DNA from: Dolomedes plantarius
Taxonomy: Eukaryota; Arthropoda; Arachnida; Araneae; Dolomedidae
Reading direction: 5' to 3'
Length of the DNA stretch: 64,000 bases
Assembly: GCA_907164885.2 (NCBI GenBank)
Contig: OU015501.1
Span: 67,307,432 to 67,371,431 of the forward strand
Shown: piece by piece, positions 34,338 to 46,770 of the stretch
Layout of the letters: every line of letters begins with the position of its first letter
How positions within the stretch are numbered: the stretch's first letter is position 1
Made by a program: the position numbers and the translations under genes
Notes under the pieces: generated by a model
Seen by the model: only the letters and a program-made list of their open reading frames with translations
What the model was told of the DNA's origin: nothing
Database searches by the model: none

Positions 34338-35140
34338 GTATGTAATTTTTCATATTTAACTTGATATGTGTGCTATTCTTCCACTGATTTTTCATCAATC
34401 AATTTTTCAATTTTCATGAATGTTTTAATTCATAACCATATCTTAAATTTCTTCTCCAAAGTTACTCTTCAGTTTAAAGAGTATAATTTGACTCTATGCT
34501 GTGAAATAATGCTTGATAAACAAGAGAAAATGACTCAGAAAAATTGTTTGAGTTGTGCACTTTCAGATGTTTGATATTTTTACTCTTTGAAAGTCTGTAA
34601 TTTGTTTTCATTCTCAGAAGTTTATAAACAATTAATTAAAAAAGACGTTTGTGTTTGCTTTTTTAATTTTCAGATTTTAAGTTTAGTGCTTGCTTCATTT
34701 CTAATGAATATGTTTGGGGCACAAGTTTTATACACAATCAATTACCCTCAACATATTCTTTTGTCAAATAATCTATTTTTGTTCAGAAGGCTAATAATTT
34801 TTTTGTCGATGAAATATATTTTGTTAAAACAAATGCAATTTTTTTTTATTATTATTAATGTAAAGTTGTAGTGACTTCTATATTTTATGTGTATAAAATT
34901 TAATATCTCTCTCATCAGTATGTAGAAAAATTTATGAAATGTACAATCTTTTCTCTCCTCAGTGTAAAATCATAATTATATAATCCATTTATAATTGAAA
35001 GTATAAATTTCTTTACATTTTTTAATGTACATTTTTACAATATGTACATATCTACATAGTACATTTTTTAATTTGTTGGTCAGTGGTATACTTTATGAAT
35101 ACAGTAAATGTTTATTAAGATTCATGAGTTAAGGGTGATC

Positions 35141-35142
<2 letters not shown>
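34338..35142. other. Intron 4, left part
   Basis: AT-rich intron. No element recognised before the TA microsatellite. Confidence 0.6.

Positions 35143-35192
<50 letters not shown>
35143..35192. repeat. (TA)n microsatellite, Tc1 target
   Basis: About 24 TA units directly abut the Tc1 element starting at 35195, consistent with insertion at a TA site. Confidence 0.93.
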
Positions 35193-35194
<2 letters not shown>

Positions 35195-36671
35195 CACTGG
35201 TTATCAAAAATTATGGAAAAGTCACAAAAATAACGATTACTCAAAAAGTTACGCGTCGAATTTAATGAAACTTATACACATTATACAACACATAGGTAGG
35301 TATAAAATAGCATAAAAAGAAATTGCCAGACAATTATGGTGTTATAGAAACTAGCATATGTATACAATGAACAAATCAGATGTGTCAGTTTGGTATAGGA
35401 AAAGTACCTTTAATATGGCATATGATCCCCCCGAGAAGCAATACAGCACGTACAGTGATGTGTGATGCTGTCAATTATGCGGTCTATGAGTTCAGTAGGA
35501 AGTGAGAGCCATTGCTATTACAAAGCAGTTGAAAGCATGGCTAGGGTCCTAGGAGGAGGATTGAGAGCAGCTATACGTCATCCTAAAGCGTCCCAAACAT
35601 GTTCGATAGGATTCAGGTCCAATGATTGAGCTGGCCACTCCATGCGCTGAATTGTTTCCTGCTCAAGATAAGCATCCATGATGCAAGCCCTGTGCAGTCT
35701 CGCGTTATCGTCCTGTAACACGAAAGCTTCACCTATTGCCCCAAGATAAGGGCACTCATAAGCATCAAGGATGTCATCTCTAGGTGTGAGCATTCACATT
35801 TCCATGGGGAAAGACATGGAGGTCTGTGCACCCAAAGAGATACCACCCCAAACACAGACACTGCCTGATCCGTCTGCATCTCTTTCATGGATGTGTGGTG
35901 GATAAAAACAAGTTCCAGGTTCTCTCCAAATCAAAATATGCCTACTATTGCTTTGGAGGCTAAACTTGGACTCATCCATAAAGAGAACAGCTCTCTATTA
36001 TCATGCGTCCAGTGGACATGTTGACGTGCTCACTGCAAACATTCTCGCCTATGGCGTGACGTGAGCGGGACACAAATGGCTGGTCGCCTCGCAAAAAAGA
36101 CCACCTTCGTGAAGCCTTCTATGCATGGTTGACATTGATACCAACCTTCCGGAGCTTGCAACGAGGGAGGATCTGTTCAGACGGAGTTGCGGTTCTATTC
36201 CATAATGACAAATATCGGTCATCGGCATTCGTTGTAGCATATGGTCGTCCTTGGCTGAACCTTCTGGATGCCGAATCCGTGGTTAGAAATTGTTGCCAAA
36301 GTCTATGAACCACAGACGGACTCCCATTTAGCCATCTGGTCACTTCTGTCTGACTTTGTCGTGCCTCTACTCTCCCAATAGCTCGCCATCATAGTTCTTT
36401 GGTCAAATGATGCCTGAAGGTCATTGTTACAATTTGTCTATGCCAGATGTTTAATCTCAGCCTCAGAGCGTAGCGACAATTGTCGCCAAGCTCTGAGACA
36501 TGCACTTGTTCACAAAAGACGTATTCTGACTGCAGCACCACTATTTTGCGTAATGTAGTATTGTTCAGCACCTTTTACTGAACAACATATTCAAATTTTA
36601 AACAGATTGGCCTAGTTTTGAACGTGTTATCCCTCTTTTTGTGATTTTTCCTTAATTTTTTATAATTAGTG
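35195..36671 (-). mobile_element. Tc1-type transposon, 1477 bp, in intron 4
   Basis: The ends CACTGGTTATCAAAAATTAT and the inverted CACTAATTATAAAAAATTAA are flanked by TA (35193-35194 and 36672-36673). Both ends continue into a GGAAAAxTCACAAAAA block. The transposase is on the minus strand and decayed. Confidence 0.9.
35410..36580 (-). pseudogene. Tc1 transposase pseudogene in intron 4
   Basis: Minus-strand pieces in order: VTRWLNGSPSVVHRLWQQF (helix-turn-helix), SVSMSTMHRRLHEGGLF, DESKFSLQSNSRHILIWREP (first Asp), SVCVWGGISLGAQT, FVLQDDNARLHRA (second Asp), QSLDLNPIEHVWDALG (Glu) and ASRGDHMPY at the C-terminus. Several frameshifts separate them. Confidence 0.86.
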
Positions 36672-36673
36672 TA

Positions 36674-37183
36674 TATTTTAAGAGTGCTGCCTTTTCTCTA
36701 GATGTTCAGTGGTTAGGCAGATATTGGTATTCATATCCTCATTGTGAAACAGATCTAGCTATATAAAGTGCAGTAAATTTGATGATTAATGTGTAAAAGT
36801 TTATTTTATTCAGCATGGTTTTTATTATGCTGATGTATTTATGTAATTTTGACTCTCATATTTACATGAAGCAATATTAAAGTATGTGTTCATTAAATAT
36901 GAGTATTGTAGAAGGAGATGTAACTATGTTACTTTTTCTTTCCAGTTTTATAAAAACACAATCATTTTTACTTCTGTATTCGTAGGTATCCCTAGACTAA
37001 TAAAATATTTGTGGCTTCAAAACATTCTTGTTTAGATAAGTACTGAGTTATGGAAATTTTGCTATCTAGCCATCCATGTGTCACTATCCTTCCCTATATC
37101 ATAATCATAATGAAATTATGCTGATTCAGCTTATTCTTATAAATCACAAAAGGTGGGTCCAACAAGGTTCTGACCTTTGTTAT
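36674..37183. other. Intron 4, stretch between Tc1 element and tandem duplication
   Basis: Plain AT-rich intron, no feature recognised. Confidence 0.6.
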
Positions 37184-37466
37184 GTCTGTATTCTGAAATG
37201 ATCTCTTGGTTATTTTATATTAGCAGTTAAGGTGTGTAATTCTTAAACAAATATTGAAAAAGGATATGTTATGTCCTTTTGAAAAATTTTCACACTCAGC
37301 ATGTAGTATATTTTTTAGGTATGAATATGTATATTCTGAAGCGATCTCTTGGTTATTTTATATTAGCGGTTAAGGTGTGTAATTCTTGAACAAATATTCA
37401 AAAAGGATATGTTATGTTCTTTTGAAAAATTTTCACACTCAGCATGTAATATATTTTTTAGGTATG
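37184..37466. repeat. Tandem duplication, two copies of a 143-bp unit
   Basis: TTCTGAAATGATCTCTTGG at 37191 recurs as TTCTGAAGCGATCTCTTGG at 37334, and the match runs to TATTTTTTAGGTATGAAT in both. Only a handful of substitutions separate the copies. Confidence 0.93.
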
Positions 37467-37916
37467 AATTAATTGATTATTAAGGAAAATAATTTTTTTA
37501 TAGTAATGGGTATTTAAATATGAATAATGTACATCTTCACATCAATACAATTGTATTTGTGCATTTGTGAATGAAGTGTTATTGATTTAAAAGAGTTTCT
37601 TTGGATTTTTTAAAATAAAACTTAACTCATTGTAATGCTTTATTGCGCATTATAAAGTATTATGATGTGATTTCTTACAAATTTTGTTAATTAGTTGTAA
37701 TTATTAAGTTAAAATGAGTCATTTTGTGTAAAAGATGCATTTGAGTTTAAAAAAATTTTAAAAATTGGGAATTTATTTTGTTCATTCATTTTAATATGGA
37801 TTTTATTAGTTCATAATATGTTAAACTTAACTTCAAAAATAATCATGGGGTTGCAATTAATTCATTATTTGCCCTTAAAAGTGAAAAATTTTGGTTAATT
37901 TTTTTATTACTTTTAG
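37467..37916. other. Intron 4, right end
   Basis: AT-rich intron ending in the acceptor TTTTAG at 37911-37916. Confidence 0.6.
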
Positions 37917-37997
37917 GTGTTTATGTGGCTTATTGTGCTCTCAAATTACCAAGAACTTGCTGATATCACACGGTTAGAAGATATGGCCAAATTAAAG
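37917..37997 (+). CDS. Host gene exon: end of fourth membrane segment and start of C-terminal tail
   Basis: Acceptor TACTTTTAG, donor GTAATT; phase 0 at both ends, 27 codons. It encodes VFMWLIVLSNYQEL then ADITRLEDMAKLK. The NYQEL..LEDMAKLK segment is the most family-like part of the protein. Confidence 0.94.
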
Positions 37998-38952
37998 GTA
38001 ATTATTGTCTAATTTGTTTAATGTTCTAATTATATGTATTTTAAAAGCTTTAGCCTCTAGATATATGTAAAAATTAATTTGAAAACAGAATTTTTGTTCA
38101 GAATAAGTGGTAGCGTGTGATTCAGTTATTGCTGTAGAAAAATTAATAAAAGCATTTTAACTTTTAAAATTTAATTTACCTGTGGAGTAAATTTCTTTAA
38201 AAGAGAAGGGTTATTGTATGGATATTCATTATGTAAATAAAATGGGCAATTTTTATAGACTTTTAGAGTTGCTATAACTCCAAAGATTCTTCACATCATT
38301 CATATAACAAAAAAATAATCAGAATTTGTTGATTAATTTAATAATAAAATTCTGTAAACAACTAGTTTAACAAAATGTTTAGGGAAAGTAATTTTAAAAA
38401 AGTTTCTGTGAAGTCCTACCATAGGATATAGTTACATATCTATGTATCAACATACCTACTAAAGCCTCAAAAGCAGGTATCTTAACCTTTAGCTTACAGG
38501 GCCCATTTTTCTGAATCCCGCTTTAGAACGGAAAAATTTATACTGCCTTTGTAAGAATGGCCATTAAGGATGTTATATATTCATTCTTGGGATACATGCT
38601 ATCCCACCCCATAAGGAAAAGGTTAAAGTAATTAAAAAGTGTTAAATTATGAAAATACATAAATGTATTGTAATGCAAAGTCATGGAACATGAATTGAGT
38701 TTCGCTTTTATATTATAAAATATGAAATCTGCATTAAACCAATTACTGTACCACAGAAGAAAAATATATTTCATTTTAAGTTCTTTGCTGTTACTCATAT
38801 CAAAATGCCACTTTTAAATTATTGACCTAATGTCCTCTGGTGTATTTCTTTTTAAGGCAATTGATATTTTAATATTTAAAAAAATTTCAATTTCCATTTA
38901 AATAACTTTTAAAATCATATTAACAGTTAGAATTTTTTTTCTCTATTTACAG
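37998..38952. other. Intron 5
   Basis: 955-bp AT-rich intron ending TTTACAG. No mobile element seen. Confidence 0.6.
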
Positions 38953-39117
38953 ATGAGTACCATGAGTAGTTTGAATCAATCCCATTCACTGTCACGACAT
39001 TCTGTGGAATCAGTGAAGCAGCAGTCTTTCTCAAAGCAGTCTGAGGATTCTGTGAAACAGCAGTCTAACACCAGATCCACAACACCTAAAAGCTCTAACT
39101 CTGCTTATTCTTCTTAA
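38953..39117 (+). CDS. Host gene terminal exon: Ser/Gln-rich cytoplasmic tail
   Basis: Acceptor CTATTTACAG; 54 codons and a TAA stop. It begins MSTMSSLNQSHSLSRHSVES and contains a short internal repeat (VKQQSFSKQSEDS and VKQQSNTRSTT). It ends SSNSAYSS. The tail is polar and hydroxyl-rich and could be a phosphorylation or scaffold-binding region (inference). Confidence 0.94.
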   Translation: MSTMSSLNQSHSLSRHSVESVKQQSFSKQSEDSVKQQSNTRSTTPKSSNSAYSS

Positions 39118-42100
39118 AGCAGTTTTTGTACCAATGTGTTGAATACTTTGACATAATTGTCTCTCTTGACATTTTTTGTGCTTTTAAATGTATGTTACAG
39201 ACATGTGATTTTTTTTATATTCTACAGTCTTTCACCATTAAGTGTTACATGCATTTATTCATGGTGCAAATTAGCAGTTTTTCTATGAAAGTGTGTGTAT
39301 ACACCTTGATTTTATTGAAGTGAGTCTTATTCAAGTACAGAAAATATTTTTAACATTCTGGGTGTTATATTAAAAGATGTCTGTGCCTTATTAGAATATT
39401 AGGTGAAAGAAACTTAGGGTTTTCTCTTCTACAAAGTATTTATCACTTTGGGTGGGGAGGCTTATTTTATGCTTTTTTTTAAATCTGTACTTGTTATAAA
39501 TCCGTCCATTTATATTTTCATACATACACACTATACATATTTATTTTTTAAAACTCTTTATTAGTTAGGATATAGTTATTATTTTTTTTGTTAATCTGGG
39601 TGTTTTGTTTCCAGTGTTTTATATATTTTATTGCATACTACATATGTTTTGTGATAAGAATAAAATGCATTTTGAAAATATTTGTTATTATAGTTTTTCT
39701 GTTAAAACTATCTGTAGTTTATTGATGTTAACATAACTACCTTATTATAAATTAATATGCACAAAAATGAATGAAAATATTCCATATTTACAGTAAAAAA
39801 TTAAATGTTCAATCAATCCACCCATGTAGCCCACTGCTTTGACATTCTGTATTATGTATAATTGCATTTAGCTTTTGTATCCTTTTCTTTTCATTTGCAG
39901 ACTAAATCTATATTTCCCTTTAGTAATTTGTTCAATATGATTAAACTGATTGTTATAGCCATTTTAAAAATCTCAGAAGAATCTCATCAGAATTCTGTTG
40001 TTTTTTACACTTGTGCCATATGTCATCTGGAAGGAATTTATTTTTCATCTCATTTTTAAGCATGTTAATTACATTGTATCTTCCCTTGATACAAGTTTTA
40101 TGACAATTTAACAATATGTGTATTTCAAAGCAGTTTTAAATTTTGAATTCAATATGTTCATGAAATTCAGTATTTCATTTACCAAGGGAAAGGCTGAAGC
40201 AAAACAGGACATAAATGCACAACCCTAAAAAGTAAAAATTGTTTCTACATGTATATACAAAATCACACTAAATGTTATCTGATTCAAAATTTTGACTAGG
40301 TGTACAATAACTTGTGAGCTATGGGCAAAACAAAGTATATATTTTAATGGCATTTCATAAATATGTGTACAAAAATTCGCAGAGTCAGCTTTTGATATTT
40401 TTTTGTGAAACTTAAGAGTAAGAATGTTTTGATGATCACAAATATTTTAAATAGTTCTTGGTTAATGGTTAGCTAGTTTTCCTATGTCATCCTGCTCTCC
40501 TTTTTTAAAAAATTTACTCTGTATATCCACTCAATACGGAGCTCTTCAATTATTTCATTATTTTAGTTCTTCCATTTTTTCTTTATTCTTTTAAGAAAAC
40601 TGAGTTCATATCTTTATATTGTGGGGATATCCTATGCAGCTGCTGGGATACTTTGTCCAGATGCTATTCCTTAACATTCCTTTGTAAAAATGTAGAATTT
40701 TATCTTGTTGAAAACTGTTTCTCATTTATTAAAGCTATCAATCAAGATGTCTTTTGGGATATTTGAGTTTATATTGTGTTAAACTTTAGTAAACTCTACT
40801 GAAAACTCTTGCATCTCTTTGCTACCACTGTTCTCTCTGTGTTTTATAGCTTTCCTAAATATTTCGATCACTGTTGCATATTTGCTTTTTAATGATATTT
40901 TTACTCATACCATTGAAATTGCTAACTTTTTTTTCTTTTCGACTGTGAGATAGATCTAAAAATTTAGTTCTTTTATGTTATGATTTGAAAATTTCAGGTA
41001 TTTTCTTTGATTAATGTTTCTGATGATTTGATTCAATTCTACCAGTAAATCTGTGAACAGCTAGTAATCTTAATTGCATTTCATATTGGGCCAAAATATT
41101 ATAGTGGAAAGCTTCCCTGCTCTGTAACAAGTTTTAGTTCCCTAGTTTCATTCATTATGTCTGGTACATCATAATTGTCTTCTTGACGAAGATATCTCTC
41201 TGATTTTTATACATCTTGGAACATTATTTGCATGCAGAAACATTTTTCTAATTCTGTTCAATGCGTGTGTGTAACAGTTTTGAGAGATTTTCCCATTCTT
41301 TCAAAACTCCTCCATGATTTATCAAGATCCCTCATTTGCACACTCATTTCTGTTATAATCAGAGGTTTGCATCCTTTGTTCAATTCTGGGTAATTGCTCA
41401 TATCACCTTACTACATTTTACTTTAAAAAGGATTTATAAAATACAAATCCTTTTCCTTAATTTTCAGCCTGCAGTTTTATGCTTATACTATGAATATTTG
41501 TATTTAAAAATATCTCTTATTTTCAGTTTTTTTATATGCAGCTCATTCATCTTAACAACACACAACCTATAAAAAAATATGTAAAAGTAACTTTAAGTTT
41601 TAATTGGTGAACAGATTTATTTTAACCTTTGTGTGTGTGTGTTTAACATGTTTAGTCTTAAAGGGAGTAACACAACACCACAGAAAAAAATTCGGCATTG
41701 AACTATAATAACAGCAACTAAAAGACAAACTGGAAAGCTGACAGATGTAAACATTAATAAAAGTACTTAACTAGAAATCCCCAAATGCAATTCTGTCTTA
41801 TGAAAGATGATTAATTATTAAAGCTGTGATTGAAATCCATAACTGAAAAGCAACTTGTTAAAAGCCCAATGACTAACTTCAAGAATGCAGAATCATTAAA
41901 CATCTAATTTTGTTTTTGAAAGATGCAATCTTGAAGATAAATTCGCCATCATGATATGGATTTTAGTTCAAAATTTTATATTTTTATAAAGATAATACAT
42001 TGATAGTTTTTAAAATTTTTGAGGTATTTTAAAGCAAATGTTTATCTTCTGAAATTTTTTTATAAATAATATGTGCATCTATGTATGAATTTTATAACAA

Positions 42101-43665
42101 TCATTTATAATTAAAAAATTGATACAGAAACTTACAGCATTGTGTACTATAATAGTAGAGTTAATGGTCAGTATATAATGATCTATTAAGTTTTAAATTT
42201 TATTTTTGCTTTGTTTTTGTGTTGGTATTTTATGCATTTACTGATTGCATATATTTTAAATGGCATCTGAAATTTGATAGTTTCATAACATTCCATTAAA
42301 GTTTTCATTGTTTTTAATTATCCTTCAAATTATCCACACTACCAAACATAAAGAAAGATATGTATTTGTGTATATATAAATGTATCCTTGTCTCATAAAA
42401 GGATAGTATAAGAACGGTGTGTACCTGATTAAGTTTGAAAAGTGTGGTAATCTGAAAAATTTCTCTTTCCATATATACAGAGTCATTCATTTGAATAATG
42501 ATTTTCATATTGTTGCTAAAGCAACTTGATATGTGTCAACATAATTCATGTTTTAATTTTTTTTTTCTTTTCATTTTATAATTGATTTTTATATACTTCT
42601 GTTAAAAGTTTCAATGCACATTTAAAGTTTCGGAACATCAAGAAATTATAACTAGCTGATTGCGTATTTTTAAATTACTTCCTAAAAGTTTCAAGATCAT
42701 CATTTCCTGTTATAAATATGTCTCATGGGGGGGAATTTATCATTTTTGTTGATATCTTTCAGTATTACAAGTCTAATTGTATGCTGTACATCGTCATTCT
42801 AATTGTTTAAATCCTTTTAAAATAATGGTTTCTAGGGTTTCAGCAAAATGTAATTGCTTGTTTTGCAGAGGTTGGTGTTTACCATTAAGATTAATTATTG
42901 ATCATTAATAATTTAACTGTTATGTCCAAGAGTTCTCATTCTTGCTGAAAATTTTGGAAAAGGTCTGAATTATGTAAGGAATTTCCAAAATTATCCAGCA
43001 CTTAGTTTGTCAAATCAGGCATTTTTGATTTTTCAAAACATTTCTTGGAAGAGTAGAGAAATACCATCACCTTTATATGCTGAATTTGTTTGTTCAGAAG
43101 TTTCAAAAGTGTTTTGAGGAATTGAAACTGTGAACATCCTCACAGAGTGAACTTCTGTGAGGATGTTTGTTAATAAATTTCTGGTGCTGTAAATGTGCTT
43201 GTATATGTAGTAAAGTCATAGGTTTAAAGCAGTTAAAAGACAGATGATAATGATCAATTTTAGCTCATTTGATTGTGAAGTAATTTGAGTGCAAGTTCTG
43301 CTAAATTTCTAAAATCTTTTCTTGGAAAAGGAATGGGAACTCTGAAGTATCTGAATCTAGTGTGATATAATGATTTCTTATAATTACCTAATGGTATTTC
43401 TTGCCACAACCAATGTATCAGTTAGGGAAAGGTTTCATTAAATGTGCATCTGTGCAATAATATATTTTGAATGTGTTTATATGTAATAACATACATACTG
43501 GGAATCAATTATTATTTATATATATATAATTGTTTCTATATCCAATGTTGTGCAGCATTTACCCGGTGCATTTGTATAAATTTTTTCTCCTGTGTTGTTT
43601 TTGTATATATTTTTTCAGATTAGTGTGTTAATAAAGGTTTTATTCCTTATAAATGTAGTTTTGTT
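39118..43665 (+). other. Probable 3' UTR and downstream sequence of the host gene
   Basis: No transposon terminal repeats or long frames are seen over about 4.5 kb, unusual in this transposon-dense window. AATAAA signals at 39659-39664 and 43630-43635 could define short and long 3' ends. Transcript data would be needed to choose. Confidence 0.5.
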
Positions 43666-44705
43666 TTTACTGATATGTTTTTGAGATTGTTTTATTTTTT
43701 ATTTAAGACTTTCATATCTGTTGAATAATGCCTATAATGGGAACAACAAAATTCAATTAGAACAATTACTCTGTGTAACTTATTTCCATCATTCCAGTCC
43801 ACTGTAAAATAAATTGTCTCCTCTCCTCTTTTGAAAAATGTTCATAACCTGTAAAACACACAACTAATTTGAAACATCTAGCTGTGTATGGAAAGAGAGA
43901 GTACCCTTGCTGTGTTAGTGTTGTAAAACCAGTTAAAACCTTGCCTTGTGAGAAAAAGAAAGCTGACCTATTAATAAAAGGGAAACTTAGTACATTACTG
44001 CTGTCAGAATATTGGAGTATTTTGCTCCAGGTGGGCTTTATGCATTTATAGTGATATCTTTTTAATACTACTTTCATGTGACAGTTTATTTTGTCAATTT
44101 AGTGTTCTCCATAGAAGTATTTCAAGGAATAGCATGTATCATTGAATGTAGACAGATTCATATACATTTAAATTTCTGGTATGACCTGCCATTTAAAGCT
44201 AGTATCATTGGTGCTGTTAAAGCCCATGGGCTCGACAAGAAGTGGGGGGGGGGGGAAAGTTCAGTTTTCCATGTAAATATGGGATCAATAACCTGGTATC
44301 AGTGTGCTAGGATTTTTAAATCCACTATAGAGATTGTGAAGGTAGTCTGTATAACTGCTTTGTCACAAAAATTCTTTTTGTAGCCTACTGAACATAGATC
44401 ACACTTAACTTCAAGGACCTCCAAACTACAAGCTTAAAACTGATCTTGAACTTGTAACAGGTGGGTCAGAAGTTTTAAATAAAGAAAAGTAATTTAAATC
44501 TTCAAAAGATAACGTCATAATTACCTAATATGTAAGCAACTTCAATTAATTGAAATTAGTTATTAAATCTGTCGCATTCGAAAATTTTAACTTTTAACCA
44601 TACCTTTCTTTAAACATTTTTACCTATGATAGTAATTTAGTATCAATGTTTGTTGCAGCTTTTACTGGAGAATTGGATATCCTCGCTTTACTTCTTTTTA
44701 CACAT
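43666..44705. other. Unassigned intergenic sequence
   Basis: A G-run at 44243-44254 is the only notable feature. Short reading frames show no family likeness. Confidence 0.5.
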
Positions 44706-45050
44706 AAGGCCTTGTTCACATTGCGTTACTCGCATTGAAATATTTTTAGCCAATCTCAGACCTTCACACTTTTGTGGTTAATCGTTTGGAGGTCTGTGAT
44801 AAGTTAAAAATATCTCGCCTCAAGTAGCGCTGACTCTACGCTTCAATTCGTAGTACTGGTTAAATCTGTGGGTCCAAGAGGCCTGCAAATCCGAAAAGTT
44901 TGGGAGGGGCGATGGCATTCGGTACAGAGCCTGAGTTTTTGAGTCCCGCTGTTGGTATGGGTGTTTATAGCCGCCCGGAATCGATTTTTTAAGCTGTAAG
45001 GGCCTGTTCACATAGAATTCGTCAACGTTAGCGTTACTCGTATTGAAATA
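44706..45050. mobile_element. Foldback MITE fragments of the GGCCTGTTCACAT family
   Basis: TAAGGCCTTGTTCACATTGCGTTACTCG at 44704 and TAAGGGCCTGTTCACATAG at 44996 are MITE ends in the same orientation. The first has a palindromic arm pair (AGCCAATCTCAGACCTT and GGAGGTCTGTGATAAGT around 44750-44810). The intervening part is not palindromic. Both share their tip with the intact MITE at 50806-50997. A Tc1 element cuts the second copy at 45050. Confidence 0.65.
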
Positions 45051-45650
45051 CACTCTGTCACAAAAAATATATATTCACCCAGAAGAAATCGAGCTACTAT
45101 CGCGAAACTTGGCAGGAATGTAGTCTGGTAAGAGATATGCTAATGATTAAAATTTCGACACAATGAGACAAGGGTAAGCGTCCTATGCGCATATGAGTTG
45201 CGCAGCTGGGAGAGTTTAAAATCATGATTGCACGTGCCATAGGGTTATTCAAACAAATCTGTCGACTTGGATGGACGGTATTGTGACCAGAGATGCCTCT
45301 GAGACGTAACCGGCGACAGTACGAACAATTGTCAGACTTTGAGAGGGGGCGTATAGTAGGCCTCAGAGAAGCAGGTTGGTCGAACAGGCGTATCGGCCGC
45401 CATCTCGGTCGGAGCGATATGGTAGTTGCTCGGTGTTGGCAACAATGGATCACGGAAGGGATAGTCTACCGTCGCGGAGGGTCGGGGCGTCCCAGGAACA
45501 CAAATGCGCACGAGGATCGCGCAATCATAAGAGCGGCCGCGTCCGCACCAACAACGTCGCTAGAATCTGTTCGACGCCATTTACCACCTTCCAGACATAC
45601 GGTGGTATCAAGGGAAGTCGAGAATAAATTTCAGCGTCCCGCCAAGTAGG
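45051..45650 (+). mobile_element. Tc1-type transposon, 5' part only
   Basis: The left end CACTCTGTCACAAAAAATAT follows TA (45049-45050). It encodes an open Tc1 transposase N-terminus from 45293: MPLRRNRRQYEQLSDFERGR, then VGLREAGWSNRRIGRHLGRS and RCWQQWITEG, the paired-like DNA-binding domain. The frame ends at 45647. The catalytic domain and the right end are missing. Confidence 0.87.
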
Positions 45651-45654
45651 CACA

Positions 45655-45905
45655 CGCCAATTTCTGATGTCCGGCCGTCGCGATAGTGACTTCTCTACTT
45701 CGGACTCTCATGTCCGAACACCCAACACAACTATCCTCTGGCCAAAATAACCCAGATTAATATCCCTAAGTCCACGTAATAAAATGCACTCTACCGTTTG
45801 CCCCTCACACGCGATACAAATCGGACATCCAAAAATGCCGGTCCGCGACTGACTATTAAACTTTAATCTCTCTTTACTGCAGATCCATTATATTATCACT
45901 CACTA
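45655..45905 (-). pseudogene. Possible LINE 3' coding fragment
   Basis: The minus strand contains GCPICIACEGQTVECILLRG, which parallels the C-terminal cysteine motif (CFCGQTQTVEHCLF) of the LINE at 49770-51765. No other domain survives. Weak call. Confidence 0.35.
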
Positions 45906-46770
45906 AAAGGCAACGCCGACCACCACCATCATGCGCACAATTAGGCATCAAAACTCATCCCTCGAAAGAATTTTTTTTAACATCTATAATTACTTATTTT
46001 ACAAGTAATACTTATAACAATTTCAAGAGTAACTTAAATTGGAACATTAATTATAAATACCCCCACCCTTATTTAAAGTAATCCTGTGTTACACTCAGCT
46101 TTTGTCCAATTTTTCCTTTTTTTCTTTCTTTCTTTTTTTCTCTCCTTCTTTAAAAAAAAAAAAATTAACGTAATATTACAACATGTATCCAGCTCAGATA
46201 CAACATCTACATATTTTACAAACAGGTTTCCATAAGGACTTATACAACTCAAAGTAAATCTATGTAATACTATGTTTCATATATTACAAAGTAATATTTG
46301 AAATACATATATTACAAAGTAATATTTGAAATACATATATTACAAAGTAATATATGAAATAAATAAATTAACAAAGAATTTATAATAATTGTAACTACTA
46401 TCTTACTAATAAAATCTATCAAATTGGCTTTCATTTGTTTCATTATTATATATTAATCCTTTCTGCATACTTGTTGCGCGGTACAGTTTGCTGTATTCGA
46501 ACTGTTGAACCAAGGCTCCGGAAGCTAGAACGAAAGCTCCACGCCCCCCTGTCATGTCTTCCAATCTATTTTCATAAAAGCTAACCTCCAAACTTCATCT
46601 TAAAATAATTAGCAAATATTGTTTACTACTTTTACAGATAAAGTAACCCCTAGTTCTTTATTATAGTTATTTTAACTCATTTATTTTTTTAATGGTTTTA
46701 ACTTAACTCTAAATCTATCATCTTTACGGCTCTCTACAATTTACACATATGCACCGCATCAACACTAATT
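45906..46770. other. AT-rich stretch with a 28-bp tandem repeat
   Basis: Three head-to-tail copies of a 28-bp unit (CATATATTACAAAGTAATAT plus TTGAAATA) lie at 46278-46361, the last with one change. Each unit is itself nearly palindromic. Nothing else was recognised. Confidence 0.8.

Noticed and set aside
43869..44383. Short genes in the frames at 43869-44051 and 44078-44383
   Set aside because: They overlap on AT-rich DNA, lack recognisable motifs or splice context, and one crosses a G homopolymer.
46278..46361. CRISPR-like array
   Set aside because: The repeats are directly adjacent without spacers and the DNA is clearly eukaryotic.
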